11,527 bases of DNA from Azoarcus sp. (GTDB taxonomy: Bacteria; Pseudomonadota; Gammaproteobacteria; Burkholderiales; Rhodocyclaceae). This document shows positions 6,688 through 11,527 of the stretch, one piece after another. The notes under the pieces were generated by a model. It saw nothing but the letters and a program-made list of their open reading frames with translations, was not told the DNA's origin and did no database searches. The DNA lies in the NCBI GenBank assembly GCA_031282905.1, contig JAITCV010000113.1, positions 1 through 11,527 on the forward strand, read 5' to 3'. Position numbers and translations under genes: made by a program. How positions within the stretch are numbered: position 1 is the stretch's first letter; each line of letters opens with the position of its first letter.

Positions 6688-7716
6688 TCACGGCGCGAGA
6701 TCCGCCTCCGCCGCAGCTTCGAATGTCGCCCACCAGGGCAAGGGGCGGCGAACCCGCAAGTCCGCCGCATGGGCCAGCAAATCCAGGGTGGCATCGATGT
6801 CGTGCAGCGGAAAGACGCCGAACACCCGCCGCCGCGCGACATCCGGCGCGACCCCGATGTGCTGACGGGTATGGCGCCGCAACTCGGCGACCACTTTTTC
6901 GAGCGGCAGATTCAGGGCGATCAATTTGCCCTGGCTCCAGGCTTCCCGCGCCGGATCGACGGCAGTTGGCGGCTGGATGTCTGCCGCGGTGAACCAGGCT
7001 TGCCGGCCTGCGGCCACCACCCATGTTTTTCCACTGCGCGCGGCACGGATTTCCACGGCGCCGTGATGGACGGCCAGGAGGCTGCGCTCATCCTCTTGGC
7101 GGACGGTGAAGCGTGTGCCCAGGGCACGCAAGCGTCCCTGGGCGGTATCGACGACGAAGGGCCGCGTCGCCTCAGGGGCGGTGGTCACGAGGATTTCACC
7201 TTCGATCAGGTACAGACGCCGCAGATCGGCCTGGTAGTCCACGTCGAACGCGCTTGCCGTATTGAGCCATACGCTGCTTCCGTCCGGCAGCGCCGCCTCG
7301 CGGATTTCACCCATGCCGGTGCGGTAGTCAGCCGTGAGCGCCATGCCCGGCGAACTATGACGAAATCCTATCCCGCCCAGCAAACCCGCACTCCCGAACA
7401 AGGCAAGACTCGCCAGCACGCGGCGGCGGCGCAGGGTGCGCAGGTTCGCGGCGTGCAGCTTGTCGGTGGTCAGGCGTGGATCAGCGGTGTCCTGCAAGGG
7501 AGCAAGCACCCTCTGGCTGACCGCTTCCACGTATTTCCAGGCTCGGCGATGATCGGGATCGGCCGCCAGCCACGCTTGCCAGCGCGCCCTATCATCGTCG
7601 CATTCTTCCCCCGATATCAGGAGCGCATACCACTCGGCCACTTTCTCCATGACGGCGTGAGGCAGCGCGGGCTCGGGCGAATCCCGATGGCTGGCCACGG
7701 GCGGCGGGATGGACAT
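6688..7716 (-). CDS. FecR family anti-sigma / signal transducer
   Basis: The 342-residue product has the three-part FecR layout. A cytoplasmic N-terminal DUF4880 domain (~21-65; EWYALLISGE, then RWQAWLAADPDHRRAW) binds the sigma factor. One membrane helix at ~99-117 follows four arginines. The periplasmic FecR domain (~125-245) includes TGMGEIREAALPDGSSVWLNTASAF, shown here as TGMGEIREAAL and PDGSSVWLNTASAF, plus FVVDTAQGRLRALGTRFTVR. A C-terminal STN-contacting segment spans ~262-330. It should hold or activate the upstream-encoded sigma factor and receive the signal from the receptor's STN domain. ATG 7714-7716 is chosen; its ribosome-binding site is weak (ACAGG). A GTG at 7732-7734 is possible, and the frame open to 7815 runs into repeat DNA. 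The usual tight coupling to the sigma gene is broken by a 285-base gap filled by an inverted-repeat element. Confidence 0.9.
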   Translation of the reverse strand: MSIPPPVASHRDSPEPALPHAVMEKVAEWYALLISGEECDDDRARWQAWLAADPDHRRAWKYVEAVSQRVLAPLQDTADPRLTTDKLHAANLRTLRRRRVLASLALFGSAGLLGGIGFRHSSPGMALTADYRTGMGEIREAALPDGSSVWLNTASAFDVDYQADLRRLYLIEGEILVTTAPEATRPFVVDTAQGRLRALGTRFTVRQEDERSLLAVHHGAVEIRAARSGKTWVVAAGRQAWFTAADIQPPTAVDPAREAWSQGKLIALNLPLEKVVAELRRHTRQHIGVAPDVARRRVFGVFPLHDIDATLDLLAHAADLRVRRPLPWWATFEAAAEADLAP

Positions 7717-7738
7717 GAGCCTGTGGTGTTTCACGCTA

Positions 7739-7991
7739 ATTGAACCTTGTGGATTCGACCATGCCTGGAAACACAGCGACAACGCGGTTTTGCAGGGGTG
7801 ACGCATGCGTCGCACCTGGCATCACCTGGGGTCGGCTTCCAGCCGGCCAGCAATGCAGATGGCACAAAGTGCCGCTGAAAAGATCGAGATTGGCCGGCAG
7901 GATGCCGGTCCCACGAGGGTTCCACAAATCGGGTTCTACAGTCGTTGCCGTGTTTCCAGGCATTTTCATGGTTGGATTCATGAGTTCCAAT
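7739..7991. mobile_element. Decayed MITE-like inverted-repeat element in the fecI-fecR gap
   Basis: The ends are inverted copies. ATGCCTGGAAACAC (7761-7774) matches the reverse complement of 7950-7963 at 14 of 14 bases. Outside that, 7739-7760 matches the reverse complement of the bases ending at 7991 at about 15 of 22, with most differences being transitions. Inside are further hairpins: the REP-like palindrome at 7793-7818, CGGCT/AGCCG (7833-7845), GGCAC/GTGCC (7861-7873), and CCGGCA/TGCCGG (7894-7908). No transposase frame is present, so it would be non-autonomous. The right end stops 10 bases short of the sigma gene's stop codon and the left end is 22 bases before the FecR ATG. No clear target-site duplication was found. 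It could instead be a composite of several REP units. Confidence 0.5.
7793..7818 (+). repeat. REP-like palindromic repeat, copy B (diverged)
   Basis: CAGGGGTGACGCAT followed by GCGTCGCACCTG forms a palindrome of 26 bases with two non-Watson-Crick positions, one of them a G-T wobble. It shares the GACGCATGCGTC core and the orientation of the copies at 2835 and 8644. It lies inside the larger inverted-repeat element between the sigma and anti-sigma genes. Confidence 0.7.
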
Positions 7992-8001
7992 CTACACTGG
8001 A

Positions 8002-8565
8002 CTAGACCAAGGTCTTCCCGCGCAGCGCCGTCGCGGTCTGGCAGGCTTGCGCCTGCACGCAGCGCAGCATCACCTGGGCCACGTACTTGCGGACCATGCG
8101 CGTAGACACGCCCAACTCAGCCGCGACTTCCCGCGCAGTCATCTCACAAACCGTCGACATCAGGAAAGCCCGCCCCGCCTTGGGCGGCACCTCGAGCAGC
8201 AAGGCGCCGATTTCGTGCAGCGCCTCCAGCACGATGGCCTGCCGCTCGGCGGACGGCGCGTGATCCTCCGGTTGGGCGGCCAGAGTGTCGAGCCAAGCCT
8301 GTTCGATCTCGCGGCGATGCCAGAGGTTGATGCACAGGCCCTGAGCCATGGCGCGCAGATAGCCCCGCGCTTCGCCAAAACTGCCGAAACCGCGCGAGGC
8401 CGGTCGGGTGATCAAGCGGAGAAAGGCATCGTGCGCCAGATCGGCAGCATCGGCGGCATTGCCGAGACGGCGGCGCAGCCACCCTCGCAACCAGTCATGA
8501 TGGTCGCAATAAAGTCTCTCCACCGAAGGAGAACACGAGTAGTCCAAGGTGTTCACGGCGTTCAA
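8002..8565 (-). CDS. FecI-type ECF sigma factor
   Basis: This 187-residue protein has sigma region 2 at ~15-80 (RLYCDHHDWLRGWLRRRLG, then AADLAHDAFLRLI) and region 4 at ~105-168, with helix-turn-helix segment TAREVAAELGVSTRMVRKYV. The pattern is that of iron-starvation ECF sigma factors that pair with FecR and an STN receptor, both encoded immediately downstream. It should direct RNA polymerase to the receptor gene when FecR is signalled. No ATG exists in frame before the conserved region. The first possible start after an in-frame stop is TTG 8563-8565, with GTG at 8554-8556 as the alternative; neither has a good ribosome-binding site. A short upstream reading frame ends across this TTG. A Fur-box-like site lies at 8580-8598, as expected for a Fur-repressed sigma gene. 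Confidence 0.9.
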   Translation of the reverse strand: MNAVNTLDYSCSPSVERLYCDHHDWLRGWLRRRLGNAADAADLAHDAFLRLITRPASRGFGSFGEARGYLRAMAQGLCINLWHRREIEQAWLDTLAAQPEDHAPSAERQAIVLEALHEIGALLLEVPPKAGRAFLMSTVCEMTAREVAAELGVSTRMVRKYVAQVMLRCVQAQACQTATALRGKTLV

Positions 8566-8594
8566 ATAAGGATAGGAAGTTTAATGAAAAGCAT
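8562..8594 (-). CDS. Possible 10-codon leader peptide upstream of the sigma gene
   Basis: The frame encodes MLFIKLPILI and stops at TGA, which overlaps the sigma gene's TTG start as TTGA. On the minus strand AAGGAA (8603-8608) stands 8 bases before its ATG, the only good ribosome-binding site in this 5' region. Translation here followed by re-initiation at TTG would explain the poor sigma start. However, if transcription starts near 8592 (candidate promoter at 8600-8628), this ribosome-binding site would not be in the mRNA. A ten-codon frame can arise by chance. Confidence 0.25.
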   Translation of the reverse strand: MLFIKLPILI

Positions 8595-8598
8595 TATT
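8580..8598 (-). promoter_or_regulatory. Fur-box-like site before the sigma gene
   Basis: The plus-strand 19-mer TTTAATGAAAAGCATTATT matches the Fur consensus GATAATGATAATCATTATC at 14 of 19 positions, including both inner half-site blocks TAATGA and CATTAT. A further ATTATT follows at 8600-8605. The site begins 15 bases upstream of the sigma start and would overlap the start point of the candidate promoter, fitting Fur-iron repression. The match was scored by eye. Confidence 0.6.
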
Positions 8599-8599
8599 G

Positions 8600-8628
8600 A
8601 TTATTCCTTGCTATCAACGACCACGCAA
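8600..8628 (-). promoter_or_regulatory. Candidate sigma-70 promoter of the sigma/anti-sigma genes
   Basis: On the minus strand TTGCGT (8623-8628), a 17-base spacer and AATAAT (8600-8605, 5 of 6 to TATAAT) form a possible promoter. The start point would fall inside the Fur-box-like site. The -35 matches only 3 of 6. An alternative -35, TTGATA (8612-8617), pairs only with poor -10 options. Confidence 0.35.
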
Positions 8629-8634
8629 GCCCCC

Positions 8635-8666
8635 GCCTTTGTAGGGGCGACGCATGCGTCGCCCCT
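8635..8666 (+). repeat. REP-like palindromic repeat, copy C
   Basis: The first 30 bases are identical to 2825-2854. Here the palindrome is longer: positions 8643-8666 are a perfect 24-base palindrome, with half site AGGGGCGACGCA. It lies in the divergent gap between the sigma gene and the rightward operon, just upstream of the candidate sigma-gene promoter. It could insulate the two transcription units or simply be a dispersed repeat. Confidence 0.82.
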
Positions 8667-8669
8667 TTA

Positions 8670-8699
8670 CCGTTGCTGTGCCCCAAAAAGGGGAAACGG
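8670..8699. repeat. Nested hairpin in the divergent intergenic region
   Basis: CCGTT (8670-8674) pairs with AACGG (8695-8699), and inside it CCCC (8681-8684) pairs with GGGG (8690-8693) around an A5 loop. It adjoins REP copy C. The rest of the gap to 8858 holds no gene I can support, and I found no convincing rightward promoter, although the stretch 8700-8780 is locally AT-rich. Confidence 0.35.
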
Positions 8700-8858
8700 C
8701 ACGAAAAAGTATCGACTTGTATGTAGCTATGCACCCATTTTTTCGAACGTGTAAAGCCAGCCCTATTTTGTTGTGCTACAAAGGCAAACCGTTTGAAAGC
8801 GCCCTCCCCTCTTCGCGCCCGATGTAACCCATGTTCCACCTTGCATCAAAGGAATTCC

Positions 8859-9605
8859 ATGATGACTACCCTGGCATTGTTTGACGATTTGCCGGACGCG
8901 GTACGAACCACGCTGGTCATGCTGGTCGATGCCGCGAAAGCGAATTTCCAGGATGAGCTCGTGAGCATCGTGCTCTTCGGCAGCGGCGCCGAAGGGCGCT
9001 TGCAAGCCGCGTCGGACATCAATCTGATGGTTGTGCTCCGCCAGTTCCACCAGGAACGCGCCGACGGTTTTCGCGAGCCGATGCGCATGGCGCACGTTGC
9101 CGTGAAAGCCGTGGCAATGTTCATCACGGAGCCGGAACTGCCGGTGGCCGTCGGCCTTTTCCCCGTCAAGTTCGCCGACATCGCTCGCCGCCATCGCGTG
9201 CTTTTCGGCGAGCTGCCTCCGGCGCTGAAAGCAATCGATCCTGCAGCCCAAAAGCGGCAATTGCAAGAAATGCTGATGAATCTCGCCTTGCGGCTGAGAT
9301 ATAACTACATCATCAGAGGGCTGCGGGATGAACAAATCGCCGCGATCATTGCCCACGCCGCCGGGCCGCTTCGCACCGCGGCCGCCACGCTGCTCGCGCT
9401 GGAAGGCAAGCCAGCGTCGTCACCCAAGGCAGCGCTGGAAATCGTCGCGGGCACGCTCGACGGCGGACCCTGGGCAGAGACGCTGGCGAACATTTCACAG
9501 GCGCACGAAACGGAGGATTTGCCAGCGGGCACGCCCGCGTCGACCCTGTTCCAGATCATGGCAATGACCGAAGCCATGCGGCGGCGCATCGGGGAACTGA
9601 CATGA
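8859..9605 (+). CDS. Nucleotidyltransferase-fold protein with altered DxN motif
   Basis: The 248-residue product has the start of a Pol-beta-type nucleotidyltransferase domain: VSIVLFGSGAEGRLQAASD followed by INLMVV (~35-59). It keeps the G41-S42 motif and the first acidic residue D53, but the second position of the usual DxD is N55. The C-terminal two thirds (~90-248) look helical with no motif I recognise. Catalysis may be lost or changed; a regulatory or nucleotide-binding role is possible. ATG 8859-8861 is chosen because AAAGGAA precedes it by 4 bases. The frame is open back to 8793, but that extension lacks a ribosome-binding site. Its TGA overlaps the next gene's ATG as ATGA, tying it to the Cys-tailed membrane protein and radical SAM gene. 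Substrate is unknown. Confidence 0.8.
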   Translation: MMTTLALFDDLPDAVRTTLVMLVDAAKANFQDELVSIVLFGSGAEGRLQAASDINLMVVLRQFHQERADGFREPMRMAHVAVKAVAMFITEPELPVAVGLFPVKFADIARRHRVLFGELPPALKAIDPAAQKRQLQEMLMNLALRLRYNYIIRGLRDEQIAAIIAHAAGPLRTAAATLLALEGKPASSPKAALEIVAGTLDGGPWAETLANISQAHETEDLPAGTPASTLFQIMAMTEAMRRRIGELT

Positions 9606-10525
9606 ATCCGTTCGATTGGCGCGGACCGGCGTTCTTGCTTTTCTACGTGCTGCTGGCCTGCGGCATCCTGGCATTGCAATGGTATTTCCAGAAACGCGCC
9701 GGGGAAAGCCAATACCATGGCAATGACACCGCCAGGTTGCAGGCCAAAGTCGCGCAGGACCCGCATTTGATCGCTTACTTGCGCGCTGGCCGCCACGAAT
9801 TGATCCGGGTCGCCATCATCGCCCTACTTGGCCGCGGGTTGCTCGTGGCCAATGGCGACAAACTGCAAGCCTCCCCTTACGCGGTGACCAAAGCGCGCCG
9901 CCCGCTCGATAAAGCCATCCTGACTCTGTACAAAAGGGAAGGCAAAGCACAGACGGCTTTTACCGATGCGACGATATCGTCCGAAATCGAAAACATCCAC
10001 AAGCAATTGCGCAATATGAAACTGCTGCCGAATGAAACGCAAACCTTGTCTCGTTTCCTGGGCGTATTGTTCACGATCGGTTTTCTTTGGTTCGTCGCAG
10101 GTCAGAAAATCACCCTCGCAACCGCGCGCGGCCATCACAATATCGGTTTCCTGCTCCTTTTGGCGGTCCTCATCGTGCCCATCGCGGCAATAGCGGTCAA
10201 CGCCCAGACACGCTCGCCGGCACGCAGCCGCACCAATTTGGGCGATCACGTCCTCAATGGCGTTCGCAGACAATTCGCCGGTTTGGGCAAACGTTCCGAA
10301 TCCCTGGATTTCGACGGGCAAACCGGAGAAATTGCGTTCTACGCGGCGGCCATCGGCAGCATTTCCTTGCCGCCAAAAGTCGAGGCCATCATCGAGCCGC
10401 TGGATTTGAATCCGCCCGCACGGCCCCCCAACAACGCCCAGCGTGGAAATTCATCCTGCGGTGGTTCTTGCGGTTCGTCCTGCGGTTCGTCTTGTGGCGG
10501 TGGCGGCTGCGGCGGTTGCGGATGA
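9602..10525 (+). CDS. TIGR04222-type membrane protein with six-fold Cys-Gly C-terminal tail
   Basis: This 307-residue protein has a membrane helix at ~9-27. A soluble region at ~45-148 includes LIAYLRAGRHELIRVAIIAL, then LLGRGLLVA, and PLDKAIL, the pattern I associate with TIGR04222. Two more helices lie at ~150-167 and ~181-199. A second soluble part (~200-270) leads through a Pro/Asn linker to the last 23 residues, which are only Ser, Cys and Gly. Cysteines at 286, 290, 294, 298, 303 and 306 are each followed by Gly; the only other Cys is C20. Charged residues after TM1 and TM3 suggest an outside N-terminus and a cytoplasmic tail (inference). Family members elsewhere also end in Cys/Gly low complexity. 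It starts inside the nucleotidyltransferase stop (ATGA) with GGGGA upstream, and the radical SAM gene begins 19 bases later, so the tail is a plausible modification target. Function unknown. Confidence 0.85.
   Translation: MNPFDWRGPAFLLFYVLLACGILALQWYFQKRAGESQYHGNDTARLQAKVAQDPHLIAYLRAGRHELIRVAIIALLGRGLLVANGDKLQASPYAVTKARRPLDKAILTLYKREGKAQTAFTDATISSEIENIHKQLRNMKLLPNETQTLSRFLGVLFTIGFLWFVAGQKITLATARGHHNIGFLLLLAVLIVPIAAIAVNAQTRSPARSRTNLGDHVLNGVRRQFAGLGKRSESLDFDGQTGEIAFYAAAIGSISLPPKVEAIIEPLDLNPPARPPNNAQRGNSSCGGSCGSSCGSSCGGGGCGGCG
10454..10501 (+). repeat. Four 12-base tandem units encoding the Ser-Cys-Gly tail
   Basis: Units at 10454, 10466, 10478 and 10490 are TCCTGCGGTGGT, TCTTGCGGTTCG, TCCTGCGGTTCG and TCTTGTGGCGGT. 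They encode SCGG, SCGS, SCGS and SCGG, then GGCGGCG completes the protein. The variable third bases suggest the amino-acid pattern is maintained by selection, not that this is a fresh slippage expansion. Confidence 0.8.
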
Positions 10526-10544
10526 TGCAGACAGGTTGACGGAA

Positions 10545-11527
10545 ATGCTCCGGGAAAATTGGTTTTCTGGCCGAAAAACGCGCGCTTTCACGCTGCAATG
10601 GCACCTTACCAACGCCTGCCCGTATGCCTGCCAGCATTGCTACGACCGCCTCGACCGCAAGGAGCCCGATCTCGCCCAAGCCTTGTCCGCGCTGGAGGAT
10701 TTTCGCGGCTTCTGCCGCAGACACCGGGTTGCGCCGCATATTTGCCTCACTGGCGGCGACCCGCTCCAATACACGCATTTCTGGACGCTCTATACGGCCA
10801 TTGCGCAAATGGACATGCGCATTTCGATCCTCGGCAACCCGATTCGCGCCGCATCGATCGAACGGCTCATCTCCATCCGTCCGCCCGATTACTATCAAGT
10901 CAGCCTTGAAGGGTTCGAAACCCACAATGATGCAATTCGAGGCCAAGGGCATTTCAACCGGGTCATGCGTTTTCTGGAAGACGCCCGCCCATTGCAATTG
11001 CGCACACATGTGATGCTGACGCTCACGCGCGCCAATCTATCGCAAGTCGTCGCGCTGGGCGATTTCCTGCGCGGACTCACGCCATGCTTCACTTTCAACC
11101 GGCTCGCACAAACGGGCAATGGCGTTGCGCTGGCGCAGCCGGATAAAACGCACTATGTGCGTTTCCTGCAATGCTATTTGGCCGCCGCAAGGCACAACCC
11201 CATCCTGCGGCTCAAGGACAACCTGTTTTGCATTTTGCCATCAGCCCATCATCATGACCGGCTCGCCATGCATGGCTGCACGGGGTTTGGCTGCGGCGCG
11301 GCATTCAATTTCGTCGCGCTGCTCCCCGACGGCGAAGTCCACGCCTGCCGCAAATTCCCATCGCCGCTTGGAAACCTGTACGTGTCGAGCCTCGAAGACA
11401 TCTACCGCAGCGAAGCCGCACGCCGATACCGTGCCGGGCCGCACGCCTGCCAGGATTGCACGCACCGGCGGCATTGCAACGGCTGCATGGCGGTCGTCCA
11501 CGGCCTTGGCCTCGATCCCATGCGGGT
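10545..11527 (+). CDS. Radical SAM/SPASM maturase (partial, runs off the window)
   Basis: The frame is open from ATG 10545-10547 to the window end (327 codons plus two bases, no stop). The N-terminus carries the radical SAM cluster motif CPYACQHC (C25, C29, C32; CX3CX2C) after WHLTNA, then the TGGDPL motif (~69-74), which contacts SAM. A SPASM-type C-terminal region has C245, C250 and C268 (LLPDGEVHACRKFPSPLGNL), then C302, C305, C311 and C314 (CQDCTHRRHCNGC), giving seven Cys expected to bind auxiliary iron-sulfur clusters; an eighth may lie past the edge. SPASM enzymes commonly modify ribosomally made peptides. The gene begins 19 bases after the Cys-Gly-tailed protein, probably in one operon; its ribosome-binding site is weak. 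It recalls maturases of Cys/Sec-rich peptides (SbtM type), but I cannot fix the subfamily. Confidence 0.88.
   Translation, partial: MLRENWFSGRKTRAFTLQWHLTNACPYACQHCYDRLDRKEPDLAQALSALEDFRGFCRRHRVAPHICLTGGDPLQYTHFWTLYTAIAQMDMRISILGNPIRAASIERLISIRPPDYYQVSLEGFETHNDAIRGQGHFNRVMRFLEDARPLQLRTHVMLTLTRANLSQVVALGDFLRGLTPCFTFNRLAQTGNGVALAQPDKTHYVRFLQCYLAAARHNPILRLKDNLFCILPSAHHHDRLAMHGCTGFGCGAAFNFVALLPDGEVHACRKFPSPLGNLYVSSLEDIYRSEAARRYRAGPHACQDCTHRRHCNGCMAVVHGLGLDPMR

Noticed and set aside
6682..7743. 353-residue plus-strand frame
   Set aside because: It is antisense to the well-supported FecR gene along nearly its whole length.
7731..8105. Small frames on both strands in the fecI-fecR gap
   Set aside because: They translate the inverted-repeat element and REP palindrome; coding on both strands of a palindrome is expected and not evidence of genes.
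2825..8666. Composite transposon bounded by repeat copies A and C
   Set aside because: The copies are short palindromes with no transposase gene between them, and the enclosed genes form a normal, complete siderophore locus.
8793..8858. Extended N-terminus for the nucleotidyltransferase-like protein
   Set aside because: The extra 22 residues lack a ribosome-binding site and read through the Shine-Dalgarno of the ATG at 8859.
10454..10522. CRISPR-like or satellite repeat
   Set aside because: The 12-base units are in frame within a gene, have no spacers and encode a Cys/Gly tail.

Overview
The window reads as a GC-rich proteobacterial chromosome segment, probably betaproteobacterial. That placement is an inference from overall composition, the FecI/FecR/TonB-receptor layout, the PepSY/DUF3649/DUF3325 cassette and a stable-RNA-type promoter at the left edge; no rRNA or housekeeping marker is present to confirm it.

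About 8.5 kb (180-8565) is an iron-siderophore uptake locus read leftward. In transcription order it holds: an ECF sigma factor of the FecI type (8002-8565) with a Fur-box-like site at its 5' end; a FecR-type anti-sigma/signal transducer (6688-7716); a FepA-like catecholate-type TonB-dependent receptor with an N-terminal STN signalling domain (3906-6473); a periplasmic DUF4198 protein (2972-3808); and a tightly overlapped set of inner-membrane genes, DUF3649 (2347-2661), PepSY-TM (518-2350) and DUF3325 (180-521). The expected logic is that iron starvation relieves Fur and allows FecI to be made. The loaded receptor signals through its STN domain to FecR, which activates FecI, and FecI turns on the receptor. 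The PepSY cassette probably helps release or reduce iron from the imported siderophore.

The locus is peppered with repeats. A palindrome built on GACGCATGCGTC occurs three times in gene gaps (near 2840, 7806 and 8655); two copies share 30 identical bases. The middle copy lies in a decayed, MITE-like inverted-repeat element (7739-7991) that fills the fecI-fecR gap almost exactly. A separate 26-bp perfect palindrome lies at 2771-2796.

The right end (8859-11527) is a divergent, rightward operon of three genes. The first is a nucleotidyltransferase-fold protein with an altered catalytic motif. The second overlaps it by ATGA and is a TIGR04222-type membrane protein ending in a six-fold Cys-Gly tail. 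The third is a radical SAM/SPASM enzyme cut by the window end. I read this as a candidate peptide-modification system in which the radical SAM enzyme acts on the Cys/Gly tail of a membrane protein. It is the most novel-looking content of the window.

At the extreme left (42-69), a near-consensus sigma-70 promoter with a GC-rich discriminator points out of the window, suggesting a tRNA or rRNA operon just beyond position 1.
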